A DNA stretch of 64,000 nt from Teredinibacter sp. KSP-S5-2 (GTDB lineage: Bacteria; Pseudomonadota; Gammaproteobacteria; Pseudomonadales; Cellvibrionaceae): the NCBI RefSeq assembly GCF_032773895.1, contig NZ_CP120416.1:494001-558000 (forward strand), given 5' to 3'. The position numbers were made by a program, and so were the translations under genes. Shown here one piece after another: positions 45,484-55,223 of the stretch. Below the pieces are notes generated by a model. It saw nothing but the letters and a program-made list of their open reading frames with translations. It searched no databases and was not told where the DNA came from. How positions within the stretch are numbered: position 1 is the stretch's first letter; every line of letters starts with the position of its first letter.

Positions 45484-45594
45484 GGTTCTTTGTTGTAACT
45501 TCTGATGCTTTTAATATGGTTTAAGGTGTTATCTAAAATATGGTTTTTATTGTCTGTGGTAATTGGTCTTTTTTTCAGTTTAAAAATATTGTAT

Positions 45595-46068
45595 CTATGG
45601 ATCTATCTCAATCGGTGTGCCAACCTTAACCAGTTCCATAAATGTGTCCATTTCTTTATTGCTTAGGGCAATACAGCCATCTGTCCAGTTAAACTTCTGG
45701 GTAATGTATGAAAGCCATCCAAATCCATTTTTTTGCCCATGAATCATAATTAAACCACCTGGTGAAACGCCATTCTTTTTTGCGTTCTCTTTATCCTTTT
45801 TATTGGGGTATGAAATATGCATTGCTCGATAAAATGAAGAATCCTCTTTTTTGTAATCCAAAAAATACCTTCCTTCGGGTGTTCTCTGGTCTCCTTCCTG
45901 CTGTTTGTGTCCGACCGGGTTTTTCCCAAAAACGACATGGAATTTTTCTACAATTTTGTCCCCATTTATGATATACATGGTGTTCAGCGACTTGTCCACC
46001 TTTACGAGAGTTACTTCTGCAAGAGATAGGTGCGAGAATAAAAGTATTAGAAAACAAGCATGTCTCAT
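45595..46068 (-). CDS. exported L,D-transpeptidase (YkuD domain)
   Basis: 157 residues. Signal peptide (FLILLFSHLSLA) then a compact YkuD domain: GDQRTPEGRYFL, LIMIHGQKNGFG, and the catalytic FNWTDGCIALSNKEMD with Cys. This is the small YafK-like type. It acts in the periplasm on peptidoglycan, cross-linking stem peptides or attaching proteins. It may be used in wall maintenance or, given the surrounding small exported genes, in a specialised task. Confidence 0.85.
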   Translation of the reverse strand: MRHACFLILLFSHLSLAEVTLVKVDKSLNTMYIINGDKIVEKFHVVFGKNPVGHKQQEGDQRTPEGRYFLDYKKEDSSFYRAMHISYPNKKDKENAKKNGVSPGGLIMIHGQKNGFGWLSYITQKFNWTDGCIALSNKEMDTFMELVKVGTPIEIDP

Positions 46069-46172
46069 CGTATGCCTCTCTCGAATACACGGTATGGTCT
46101 GCGTATCATGTAATAGTGTGATAACTTAAACTAGTTCTTTTATTGGTATCTATATAGCACGTATAAATATTG

Positions 46173-46583
46173 CTATTTAATTTGTGTGTGGCTTCTAACT
46201 ACACCGTTTTGCATGTAGTACAAATATTGTGCTCTAAAGTTGATGTCGTCCGGTACTTCAAATTCAACTTCCAGTTTATTGCTGTAAACACAAAGAGTAC
46301 CTTGATTCTTAGGGTAATCGCTTTCAACCAATAGGACAAAATTTTGCTCAGTATTGGTTACAATCGGTTTTCTTGCGATAGAACTACCACTAAACCCAGT
46401 AATAACTGTCGCTACAATTTTATCTCCTATGTACCTCGCTTCAATCTGAGTTGGTCCGGAATGGCTACATGGCGCATTTGGGGGAGAAATGTCTTTTTGG
46501 GTGAAGGTTACGGGGAAATCATCTTTTGCTTTCGCTAAGTTACAAAGGCAACTCAATAAAACAATAAGTGTTAATTTGTTCAT
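46173..46583 (-). CDS. small exported protein, unknown
   Basis: 136 residues. Signal peptide (LIVLLSCLCNLAKAK), then beta-rich sequence with two Cys (PCSHSG, TLCVYSN). No family recognised. Its size, signal and Cys pair are like the 43162 gene, though similarity is not clear. Confidence 0.6.
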   Translation of the reverse strand: MNKLTLIVLLSCLCNLAKAKDDFPVTFTQKDISPPNAPCSHSGPTQIEARYIGDKIVATVITGFSGSSIARKPIVTNTEQNFVLLVESDYPKNQGTLCVYSNKLEVEFEVPDDINFRAQYLYYMQNGVVRSHTQIK

Positions 46584-46700
46584 GATGCTAATGTTCAGTA
46601 ATTTCTAATTTTTTCAATGGATGGTTTAAAATTTTTACCGGACTATGTGTCAAAAGCGAATATTTCAAATATGTAATCAAAAAAGCATGTCAGGCCTCTA

Positions 46701-47051
46701 TTACAAAGAGGCCTTAATTTCATTCAATTTTTTAGAAATCAATAGTGTCGTTATTATCGTCAGTCTATCCAGCATTCCTTTCTCTGATTCGTTCTGTGTT
46801 TCGAGATCAATATCCGTTTTCTCTTCTTTAATAAGAGCAGATATATGCTCCTTGATTTTTTCGAATCGATTGTCTTCCTGGTTGAGCTGAGGTAACACTT
46901 TGATTAAATGGCGTATTAGTTCCTGATAATCATCGAGCCCCATTTTTTTTGCTATCTTTTTTCCGTGCTTCTCCAGCTCTTTAACTTTCATGTCTTTCAA
47001 TATGGAGACTAATGCAGCTTCTGGTGTGGACAGTAACTCTTGTGTTTTCAT
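46701..47051 (-). CDS. helical soluble protein, unknown
   Basis: 116 residues, strongly charged and helical, no signal peptide. Segments such as MKVKELEKHGKKIAKKMGLD and NRFEKIKEHISALIKEEK suggest a coiled coil. No family known to me. It could be an immunity or chaperone-like protein for its neighbours, but nothing shows this. Confidence 0.6.
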   Translation of the reverse strand: MKTQELLSTPEAALVSILKDMKVKELEKHGKKIAKKMGLDDYQELIRHLIKVLPQLNQEDNRFEKIKEHISALIKEEKTDIDLETQNESEKGMLDRLTIITTLLISKKLNEIKASL

Positions 47052-47187
47052 TCTCTGTTTCTTTCATTATTTGGGGCGAGATCGCCTTGATGTTTGCCTG
47101 TGGAGCAGTACTGAGTTTTATTTAGAGGGAATTGTAACGACTTAACCGTGCAAGGGTAGAGGGTCGTACCTGGATATTTGCTTCGAG

Positions 47188-47217
47188 TACCTCCACACGA
47201 TAGATTGTGTGGAGGTA
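47188..47217. terminator. strong hairpin upstream of papain-like gene end
   Basis: TACCTCCACAC, loop GATAGATT, GTGTGGAGGTA: eleven perfect pairs. It lies 55 bases past the stop of the minus-strand papain-like gene. There is no T-tract, so factor-dependent end or RNA stability element. Confidence 0.45.
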
Positions 47218-47272
47218 GGTGTTATCGAGTCAAGATTTTTGCTCAGGTGAATCCGTTTTTGTCTTGAATATG

Positions 47273-47725
47273 CTAGTTAACACTTCTGGGTGGCTTATAC
47301 ATCATGCAGTTTGCGACGTGATTATCCAACTTCTGATTAAACCAGGTTAAGGTTTCCACTCTCTTTCCTTTCGCCGGGTTAGGGTCATTTATATAAACCT
47401 GGCCATTTTCTACCCCAGTCAAAACGACGATATGGGGTACACCATCCCATCTGCCTGCACACCAGATAGGGCCATAGTTTCTTAGTAGTACTTCGAGCTG
47501 TTGTTCGGTCAGGTTTGATGTAGGTGATTTTACAGATTGCAGGCCTTCAGCTTGTGCCAGCCTTATAAAATCGTTGAGATTGATCCCAGAGTTTGCGTTC
47601 CATTTGTCTGGGAGACCCAGGCGCGGGCCGGCTTCACGAAAATAAGCAACCATACAGGCAGATGCATACCAACAAGACATGGAACGTAACTGGTTTACTA
47701 GTGGAACATTTAATCTCACACTCAT
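47273..47725 (-). CDS. papain-like cysteine protease (AvrRpt2/C70-like)
   Basis: 150 residues, no signal peptide. QLRSMSCWYASACMVAYFRE has the catalytic Cys, GVPHIVVLTGVENG the His and YINDPNPAKG the Asp. The order and the short length fit the AvrRpt2-type papain-like family. Members include effectors delivered to other cells. Here it lies in an island with a transpeptidase and unknown small proteins; no secretion gene is visible. Target unknown. Confidence 0.8.
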   Translation of the reverse strand: MSVRLNVPLVNQLRSMSCWYASACMVAYFREAGPRLGLPDKWNANSGINLNDFIRLAQAEGLQSVKSPTSNLTEQQLEVLLRNYGPIWCAGRWDGVPHIVVLTGVENGQVYINDPNPAKGKRVETLTWFNQKLDNHVANCMMYKPPRSVN

Positions 47726-47988
47726 ATCGGTTTCCCCGTATTTTTATGGTTTTAGTTCAACGCCTACCGGAATGGGCAGTGCTTACTGCATGTTCATAGA
47801 CTACTACCATTAGCATAACGGTGCCAATGGCTGAGTCATTTTAAGGGTGGTGGTTATCAGTTGGCCCTGCAAAAAAGAGGCGCTGATATTTATATATAGC
47901 AGGTTTTTAAAAGGGGGGCTCAGGGGCTGTCTGTCACAATTCATTCATGAAAACACGCCCCTGTTCAAATGTATTATCAAAGCCAGTT

Positions 47989-50919
47989 CTATTGCCGGAA
48001 CAGTGCAATTCGCCCCTGGTTGGGGATTGCATCCAGCATCACGCGGCCATCTGTTCCAATGGTGCAGGGTTTGGTCTGAGCCCCTTGCATCGCCGTGCAT
48101 GCAGTCCAATTGGTCGGCACTGTGATCAAGAGCGTCAGGGGTTCATCGTAAAGTGGGCTCAAGGTACTGGCCAGGTCGAAGTAGATGCGATCATCGCACT
48201 CCTGATGCATTCGAATATTTGAACGCTGGGCTTCTTGCGTGTATTTGTAGAGTTCTATTCGGCCGGCAACCCAGATTCGATCGGTGATGGTGGCAACGCT
48301 GTTCAGGAACGACTCAAGCTCTTCGTAATATACGCCTCCTACGCCATTATCAACGGGGTCGCCTGATGTGTTAACACCGCTTTCATAGTCTGTGCAGGCG
48401 TCTGTGTCAGTGCTGAGTATGCCGTGAAAAGAAACCGTATATACGCTGCTATTCGCTAGGGCGCCTGTTACCCCCACGTTTGCAACGGCTCCGCCCGATA
48501 CACAATCGCCATTGGCATTAATGGTGTAATTCGAAGAGGTGCAATACATGGCGTTGGCAGACGCCAGCTGGGGAACGGGGTTGCTTGGGTTGGCGGTTGC
48601 CTGATAGGGCGGGCCCATGTAGGTCTGTCGATCGATGTGATTGACCTGATTGAGGATTTCCACTTCTACAGAGGGAGCCCAGTTCCAGGAGGTGCTCGAA
48701 CTGGAGTTAAACGCAACTAACGAGGCATTTTGTTGCAGTGGTATGCCGTGGCGGATTTCCCAGATCACATCTGCGGCTTCGGCGACTTCGGCCTGCCAAG
48801 CGGTATAGCCGGACACGTTAGCGTGGTTCATGGTGTGGTTGGCGAGTTCCTGGCCTAGTGCCGGTGCCTGATCCCACATTGCGCGATTGCTTTGAAACGC
48901 GGATCTTCCCGGGTTGATATACCAGGTGCCGGTGAGGCCTCGGTTGTGCAGTGCTTCAAGGCCACACAAGGCCTGGCCAGGTGTGCTGTCGTCAAAACGA
49001 ATGACCATCGCACCTTCGCGATTGCCTTGCCAGCGGGCGATTTCGACACTCACGGGGCTTGTGGGTGCGGAGCAGCTGGTGGGTGTGAGTGTTAACCGCG
49101 CGTCGTCGACGTGATCGGATATTGAGGCTCGGCGCAGCGGTGAAGAGCTGGTGAGGTACTCGAAGGGGCCGGGCTCAAAGGTTGTAGCCTGAGGTCGTAG
49201 TGTTCCCTGTATATCATCGGTGACTGATACCACATCGCCGCCGGGGGTTGTGACCGATTCCGTACCCAGGCCTATCAGAGGTGAGAAGTATTGCAGGCGA
49301 TAATCATTGTAGCCATGCACGCCGGTGTCATAACGCTCAAAGGTTGGGTTCAACGTCAGACTGCCGTTCGGGCCGGGATCTGTCCCGGTGGTAAATGGGG
49401 CGCCGTCAGAATTCCAGGAGAAGTTGTAATCGAGGATACCTGTACCGCCATCAATGTCGTAGGGCGTTGCGGTCAGGTTGGGTGCGTTGTGGTTGTCGCA
49501 ATCAAGAGTAATGTTATTGAAGATCGCGTAATCGGTGACATTGGCAATGTGAATGGCGTTACCAGGAATGGCAGCCTGAGTACCCGGGTTGAAATACGAA
49601 TCGATCACGTCATCGATTTGCGATTTAAACAGGTTGTTGTAGATGTATAGGTCACTGATGGTGCCGTATTCGTAGGCCGCTAACCCGATATCACGGTATT
49701 CAAAAATATTATTGCGAATGATGATGTTGGGTCGATTCGACGCAGGCCCATTAAAAATTATGCCTTTGCTGACATGAAAGTTACTCCAGCAATGGTTACC
49801 TTCAATAACCGAACTATGGAACGCGCGCGTATCAAAGCAATCAGCATGGGCGTTGTGAATGGGCTCGGCCAAATCATAGTTGTGGCTGTCCAGCGGGTCT
49901 GCATAGTTAGCGATAATGTTGCCGCTTATCGTATGGCCTGATCCGTGTAACAGCATTCCATCTGCGTCATCCCCGGCCGGGTAATCCATAGGGGCGAGTG
50001 TTGGATGGTAGGCGACGACTTCCACGATGTCATTGTCTTGAATCTGGCCTCCATTGCCATCAACGGCGATGCCAATCTGACCGACGTAACTCAACTCATT
50101 ACCCGCGATTCTGAAGTTCGAGGCCGAAGAGTTCACGTCGATTCCAAGGTAGGGTGAATCGTGGATTTTGTTGCCCAGAATTTCCGTACCCGTGGCCGCA
50201 TTGATCGTAATTGCGGGTGTTCGCAGAGGTTGCTCAATGTCGAACCCGTAAATCTTTACGTAGTCGCCGTTAATGACAAAGCCACCCTTGAGCTTGGTTT
50301 CAAGAGGCACCTCTGCACGGATAACAATGGGGTCTGTTGCTGTGCCACTGTTCGCGATGGTGATTTGGCCACTGTAGTAACCGCTACGAACCATGAGTGT
50401 GTCCCCTGGGCCCAGTTTATTTACCGAGCTTTGCAGAAACCGCCAAGACTGTTCGTCAGTACCGGGGTTAGCGTCATTGCCTACGTGGGCTCCGGCTATA
50501 GACACATAGTAAGTACTGGCCGTTGGGCTTGGTTCGATTGGGTCGGCTACACAAATGCTCCATTCGCTCCACAATAGATTTCCACCGCAGGTACGAGTGC
50601 GGCTGCCTGCGGTCCCACCAACGGTGCATGTCGCCGTTTGAGTGTCCCCGGAAGTACAGGTATTGGGGTTACCGCTACTGCTCGAGTTGCTGCTTGAACT
50701 GCTACTGTTGCTTGAGCTTGAGCTTGAGCTTGAGCTTGAGCTTGAGCTTGAGCTTGAGCTTGAGCTGGAACTGGAACTGGAACTGGAACTGGAACTGGAA
50801 CTGGAACTGGCGCCGCCATCGATTCCGCCACCACCAGACGAGCCAGAACCGCAGGCAGCCAACAATGTGAACATAGCAGCTGCAAACAGCCACCTGAACG
50901 AGGGGTATAACTTCATCAT
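47989..50919 (-). CDS. lipoprotein: beta-helix plus polysaccharide deacetylase fusion
   Basis: 976 residues from the ATG at 50919 (GGAAG RBS; the frame is open to 51099). Lipobox FTLLAAC, then a polyserine linker made from hexanucleotide repeats, and a thrombospondin-like Cys piece (TCTVGGTAGSRTRTC). The first large domain (about 135-600) is a right-handed beta-helix opening with YYVSIAGAHVGNDANPGTDE. The second (about 640-960) is NodB-like: AMVIRFDDSTPGQA, ELANHTMNHANV with the metal His pair. Polysaccharide lyase-like binding or cutting joined to deacetylation suggests a surface enzyme for an acetylated polysaccharide, perhaps chitin-related or alginate-like. Confidence 0.82.
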   Translation of the reverse strand: MMKLYPSFRWLFAAAMFTLLAACGSGSSGGGGIDGGASSSSSSSSSSSSSSSSSSSSSSSSSSSSSSSSSNSSSSSSNSSSSGNPNTCTSGDTQTATCTVGGTAGSRTRTCGGNLLWSEWSICVADPIEPSPTASTYYVSIAGAHVGNDANPGTDEQSWRFLQSSVNKLGPGDTLMVRSGYYSGQITIANSGTATDPIVIRAEVPLETKLKGGFVINGDYVKIYGFDIEQPLRTPAITINAATGTEILGNKIHDSPYLGIDVNSSASNFRIAGNELSYVGQIGIAVDGNGGQIQDNDIVEVVAYHPTLAPMDYPAGDDADGMLLHGSGHTISGNIIANYADPLDSHNYDLAEPIHNAHADCFDTRAFHSSVIEGNHCWSNFHVSKGIIFNGPASNRPNIIIRNNIFEYRDIGLAAYEYGTISDLYIYNNLFKSQIDDVIDSYFNPGTQAAIPGNAIHIANVTDYAIFNNITLDCDNHNAPNLTATPYDIDGGTGILDYNFSWNSDGAPFTTGTDPGPNGSLTLNPTFERYDTGVHGYNDYRLQYFSPLIGLGTESVTTPGGDVVSVTDDIQGTLRPQATTFEPGPFEYLTSSSPLRRASISDHVDDARLTLTPTSCSAPTSPVSVEIARWQGNREGAMVIRFDDSTPGQALCGLEALHNRGLTGTWYINPGRSAFQSNRAMWDQAPALGQELANHTMNHANVSGYTAWQAEVAEAADVIWEIRHGIPLQQNASLVAFNSSSSTSWNWAPSVEVEILNQVNHIDRQTYMGPPYQATANPSNPVPQLASANAMYCTSSNYTINANGDCVSGGAVANVGVTGALANSSVYTVSFHGILSTDTDACTDYESGVNTSGDPVDNGVGGVYYEELESFLNSVATITDRIWVAGRIELYKYTQEAQRSNIRMHQECDDRIYFDLASTLSPLYDEPLTLLITVPTNWTACTAMQGAQTKPCTIGTDGRVMLDAIPNQGRIALFRQ
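50710..50806. repeat. two adjacent hexanucleotide tandem arrays in polyserine linker
   Basis: GCTTGA occurs nine times in a row (50710-50763), followed directly by about seven units of CTGGAA. On the coding strand they give Ser-Ser per unit, so changes in copy number keep the frame and only change linker length. Confidence 0.9.
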
Positions 50920-51809
50920 CTGTATTTCTTCCTGCATACATTCTGGTTGGTGAGGAGGTCCGATATCGCACGTTGGAGAAAGCATTTGATGCTCTCTTGT
51001 TTGCGATGGCACCGAAAGCATTGTCTGGATTTTGGGTGGTTGAGGAGCATCCGTTATCGTCGCCACTATTCTCAAGATTTGCGAAAAAGATAACACCAAA
51101 GTTTGGCAAGAAGTGGGGTGGGGTTAACATTTACGTTAAGGCTATTTGTAAATAAATGTACAACACATCTAGTGAGTGAAAGAAAGTGATGTCGTTAGTC
51201 TTTGATGGTGTTCTTTCTGTCTACGAGGGATGTGTTAGTTGCTTGTTGTCTGGTCTGCTTGTCTTTTTATGGAGATCCTAACAAACGATTTTATTTTTTA
51301 TAGAGAAATAATTTGATTTAGGGCGCTTGCTGAATCGGTGTTTTAATTGTTCGGCAGTCACCTAAAAAACTGGTTTAGATAGTGTTGTTTAAGGTGTTTA
51401 AAAATATAAGGCGCGTACAGTAAAGAGTTGTTCAGTAGGTGGTGATATTTTTGATTGTGGTTTTTGTTGGGTGTAAATGAAAGGCAATGTGTAAAGTGTT
51501 TAAATAATAAAAAGTTTTATAAGTTGTTTTGTTTTTATTTGGTTTTTAGTCTTAATTTAACTTTTAATTTGTTGATCCAGTTTAATAAAACGTGATTGGT
51601 GGGTGGCAGTTAAAGTTATGAGTTTGATTGTGATGCATAATAATCGTGTTCATGCTAAAACAAAAAGTGGTGCTATCATTAAGAATTACTACTTTGTTCT
51701 GATGGTTGTCGGGGGTGATTGTACGAAATTCGCAAGGCAATAGTTGTTTTATCAAAAATAACAAAAAATATTGGTTGGTTATAATTAAAATTTGATGTTG
51801 AGAGTGTAG
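50920..51809. other. AT-rich gene-poor region
   Basis: About 890 bases. The frame upstream of the deacetylase gene stays open to 51099 without signs of coding. From 51170 on the + strand is rich in G and T. A minus frame at 51582-51824 has no domain or RBS. No repeats or structured elements seen. Confidence 0.5.
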
Positions 51810-52211
51810 ATGTATCTTAAGCATGTTTTTCGTTTTGGCTTTATGGAAATGGTGGGCAGCTATGCTGTAATTGTGTGTAATGAGGGGGTGGAGATTGACG
51901 CGTCTGAAATTGACGTTATGCGAAATACGTTAGAAAAGGTATATGGTCAAAGACCGTTTGGGGTGATAACAAATCGGATAAATATGTACTCCGTAAACCC
52001 AATCTCAGTAAAGGAATTATTTTCTCTTGATGGCTTGGTTGTCGGGGCAATTGTTGGTTATTCAGGAAATGCTAAAATTATTGCCGAAATAGAGGCAATG
52101 ATTGTTGATATCAAGCCGTTAAAGTTCTTCTTTGATATGCAACCCGCTATTGAATGGGTTGAAGCGGCTGTGGGGGAGGTTGTCGCTGAAGATCGTCCAT
52201 TCAATAATTAA
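51810..52211 (+). CDS. conserved-type small protein, possibly STAS-like fold
   Basis: 133 residues, no signal. The order of elements (GSYAVIVCNEGVEIDASEID, FGVITNRINMYSVNP, GAIVGYSGNAKIIAEIEAMI, FFFDMQPAIEWVEAAV) is like small alpha/beta proteins with a SpoIIAA/STAS-type fold. This is a weak assignment. A second ATG at 51843 is also possible as start. Confidence 0.6.
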   Translation: MYLKHVFRFGFMEMVGSYAVIVCNEGVEIDASEIDVMRNTLEKVYGQRPFGVITNRINMYSVNPISVKELFSLDGLVVGAIVGYSGNAKIIAEIEAMIVDIKPLKFFFDMQPAIEWVEAAVGEVVAEDRPFNN

Positions 52212-52518
52212 ATTCTCGATTTTCTAACCTATCCTCTGTGTAACCGCGTTCACTTACTATGACGGGATGCGGGCTTATATTTTTGTTAAAAAAGAGCATA
52301 GAAATAGTGCAAACTATGCAAGTTTTGGTTAGAAAAAGCACTGTTTTGGGCGTGTTGAATTGCCTATCATAACAGCGTCGGGTAACCCAAAATATCTCGG
52401 CGCGACTTCTAGAGTGCAATTGTTAGGCAAGCTTTGCCGTCAATAGCTTTAGTCCTTTACCTCTACAGACTCAACTGTCGCGCGTTCCCGTGATCAATGC
52501 CTATAGTGAGAAGTTATT

Positions 52519-53307
52519 ATGAAGTTTCTATTCATACTACTTACCTCGTTACTGCTCTCCTGTTCGGGCGACAACGCTTCTACGAATGCAGAGAAAAAAG
52601 CAGTGGTAGTGGAGCCTCCGTGGCTGTGTGAAACGGAGTTGCACCTCATCGCCGTACCTTATTGGCTCTTTAATAACGTCACCGGAATCTATTCTGAGCA
52701 GAGCGCTCCCGAGTTTGAACAGTGTATTGCCCTCGATACATCTGGGGAGGAGACAACATATTTATGGAAGTGGGATCTCTCTCGCCCCATTGAGCGGCCC
52801 CTTTATCCGCAGATTATTTTTGGTAAAAAACCTTGGGAGGAGTGGAGTACCTCAGAGGTTTTACCAAAGAAAATTTCCGAGCTTAAATCGGCTATCACGC
52901 AAGTTGTTTACCGTACCTTTGCTTCGGAGCCGGATAAGATCAACGCTGCCTACGATATATGGATAACCAATGATGCTCAATCCAAGACTGAACACATTGA
53001 AGCGGAATTGATGATCTGGACTAGCGGAGAAATGCTCCCGCCATTTGCTCCCATCAGCGAAGAGACTGTGGACGGTGTTCTTTACGATTTTTACTATTAC
53101 AACGGCTGGGAAAACCCTTATATTGTTTTTCGAAGAAAAACGCCCGCTTACGATTTGTCACTCAATATTCAGTCGTTTCTCACCCGGCTGATCGAGAAAG
53201 GTTACATCACCGAGTCCCATTATCTCGCCTCTGTAGAGTTTGGCAATGAAGTTCATGCGGGCTTCGGTGAAACTCGAGTGAGTTTATTCTCTGTCGTGAT
53301 CGAGTGA
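52519..53307 (+). CDS. lipoprotein of unknown function
   Basis: 262 residues. MKFLFILLTSLLLSC is a typical lipoprotein signal with the lipid Cys. The body has many aromatic residues and no known domain. Function unknown. Confidence 0.65.
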   Translation: MKFLFILLTSLLLSCSGDNASTNAEKKAVVVEPPWLCETELHLIAVPYWLFNNVTGIYSEQSAPEFEQCIALDTSGEETTYLWKWDLSRPIERPLYPQIIFGKKPWEEWSTSEVLPKKISELKSAITQVVYRTFASEPDKINAAYDIWITNDAQSKTEHIEAELMIWTSGEMLPPFAPISEETVDGVLYDFYYYNGWENPYIVFRRKTPAYDLSLNIQSFLTRLIEKGYITESHYLASVEFGNEVHAGFGETRVSLFSVVIE

Positions 53308-53434
53308 AAAGCATCCCTAAACATTTCTCGCTCAAAAGAGGCTTAAAAGTGAACGACATGCTACATGTCTGATTTAAAATCGAATAAACGGAAATGGGGG
53401 ATAGTCGGACAGTTTCGCCTGATAGGTGTATACC

Positions 53435-53890
53435 TCAAAACTCGATATAGAGCCTTAGCATGTCCTTAAGTTGAATGCCATCCTCATAAATTGGCTTCGA
53501 ATAATTCTCGATAAAGTGATTTTTTATCACCGAGTCAACACGAAATCCCGCACGTTGATAGTATGTTAGTTGGTAACCAAATGTGCCTGTACCAAGCTCT
53601 ACTCTTATTATTCCTTTCTGAGCGAGTAGCTCAAGAGTGAACTTGAGTAACTTTGTACCTATGCCTTGTTTTTGATTGCTCGGGTCAACAGAGACGTTAT
53701 AAATTTCAGCTAGCGCATCAGTGATTTTTTTTGCAACACATACACCAATAATTTCCTCTCCATTCGTCGCAGCGAAAACCCACGAATCATTGAGGTATGA
53801 ATGTATGTTCTCCTCACTGGGGTCTGCCAATAACAGTAGCGCCATGGGTGCGCAACTTTGAGAAACTTCTTTATATTGTATTGTGTTCAT
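53435..53890 (-). CDS. GNAT-family N-acetyltransferase
   Basis: 151 residues from the ATG at 53890. EIYNVSVDPSNQKQGIGTKL is the acetyl-CoA loop, followed by YQLTYYQRAGF. It follows another GNAT gene by ten bases in the same direction; the two differ clearly in sequence. Substrate unknown. The open frame goes further upstream into the other gene, so the ATG after it is used. Confidence 0.82.
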   Translation of the reverse strand: MNTIQYKEVSQSCAPMALLLLADPSEENIHSYLNDSWVFAATNGEEIIGVCVAKKITDALAEIYNVSVDPSNQKQGIGTKLLKFTLELLAQKGIIRVELGTGTFGYQLTYYQRAGFRVDSVIKNHFIENYSKPIYEDGIQLKDMLRLYIEF

Positions 53891-53900
53891 ATGTGCTCTT

Positions 53901-54353
53901 TTATTTTGTATCTGATGGCTTGGCGATAAAGGCTTGCTTAGCGTGTCGATCGAAACCAGCGGATTCATAAAACTTAAACGTGTCTTCATTTAAACGTCCA
54001 GTTAACAGCATGACCTTATAGCAGTTTTTTAACCAGGCTGTATTTAACGCATGTTCCAGCATGCTGCGGCCGTATCCTCTTCCGCGCCGGTCTCGATGAA
54101 CCACTACATTTTCGAGCACAGCATAGGGCCGGCAACCTCTTGTTAAGTTGGCGACAATGATCAAGCAACAAGAGCCAATAAGCTTGCCTTTATCAAAAAG
54201 GCCATAACACAAAAAGTCTTTGTTGTTCTGTATGTGCCCCCATACTTCCTGGACGATTGTCTCATCTGGTAATGGATCATCCGATTCATGAAGGTCTTTA
54301 TATAGCTCTAGAAGCTGGTCTAATTCGCTTTCGTTTAATTCGCGTATTTCCAT
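53901..54353 (-). CDS. GNAT-family N-acetyltransferase
   Basis: 150 residues. VLENVVVHRDRRGRGYGRSM is the acetyl-CoA loop and NEDTFKFYESAGFDRHAKQA the C-terminal motif. First of two adjacent GNAT genes. Substrate unknown. Confidence 0.85.
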   Translation of the reverse strand: MEIRELNESELDQLLELYKDLHESDDPLPDETIVQEVWGHIQNNKDFLCYGLFDKGKLIGSCCLIIVANLTRGCRPYAVLENVVVHRDRRGRGYGRSMLEHALNTAWLKNCYKVMLLTGRLNEDTFKFYESAGFDRHAKQAFIAKPSDTK

Positions 54354-54662
54354 AATCAGTTAGACGCAATAGTTAATTAATGGAGTGGTGTGCCCATATA
54401 TATTGGGGACGGTATTGGATTATAGCAGTGTCAAAATCGAAGTTTCGTAAGCTTAGAAGAAGATATGGAGAGCCATACAGTATTAACTTCTTTAAAATAA
54501 TACTATAAGACATTACTCGAATCTCCCTTTGTCTATATTGCTAATGTGGAAATGAATTATTGCTATTAAATGAGCGGGGAGGGCGTTTCCCTCCCACTTA
54601 TTTTTGCGGCTACTTCTGTTTGCCTGTCAGATTTAACGTGGAGTGAATTGATTCTGTTTCTA

Positions 54663-55223
54663 TTATTCTCTCCAGTGTTCTGGCTGGTTCAGTACATCTG
54701 AACATTTTACCTTGCCTTGAGCTTGACCGAGAACACCGGTAGATAGCTCCATTACCATCCAGGCATTGGAAAACTCCTCTGGAATGAAATAGGGGGCTTC
54801 AAATCCCAGACTTTTAGCATCGTTGATAAAGCCTGATCGAGGGTAGTAATCGATATGCCCTAATACGAAAACCAGATCGACCCCTGTTTTTTTCAGCTGG
54901 CGTAATCCTTCTTTGATTAGGCGCCCCCCAACTCCTGTTGACTGATAATCGGGTAATACTGCAAGGGGTGCCAGAATCTGTGCTTCAATTTCTACAGGGC
55001 AATTGGTAATGGTTACTTTTGTAAAAAGGATATGCCCTACCAATTTTTTATTTTCGACCGCGACAATGGAGTGTATTGGCATCGCCGTCTCATCTTCAAA
55101 TAAATCGTGCACAAGCTTGGCTATACCTTGAGCTTTTTCTGGGCCTTCAGTTTTCTCGAATGCCAATTCATGTATTTTTTCAATTTCTGCCTGTTCGTTT
55201 TTGTTTGAGAGTCTAATTTTCAA
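54663..55223 (-). CDS. GNAT-family N-acetyltransferase, YhbS-like
   Basis: About 186 residues from a TTG at 55223 with AAAGGAA before it; the longer frame to an ATG at 55289 adds 22 residues unlike the family. IRLSNKNEQAEIEKIHELAF, LAPLAVLPDYQSTGVGGRLI (acetyl-CoA loop), VFVLGHIDYYPRSGF and WMVMEL are the YhbS-type pattern. Substrate unknown. Confidence 0.82.
   Translation of the reverse strand: MKIRLSNKNEQAEIEKIHELAFEKTEGPEKAQGIAKLVHDLFEDETAMPIHSIVAVENKKLVGHILFTKVTITNCPVEIEAQILAPLAVLPDYQSTGVGGRLIKEGLRQLKKTGVDLVFVLGHIDYYPRSGFINDAKSLGFEAPYFIPEEFSNAWMVMELSTGVLGQAQGKVKCSDVLNQPEHWRE

Noticed and set aside
51582-51824. 80-codon minus-strand frame
   Set aside because: His/Asn/Ile-rich sequence typical of a frame opposite G/T-rich noncoding DNA; it also overlaps a likely gene start.
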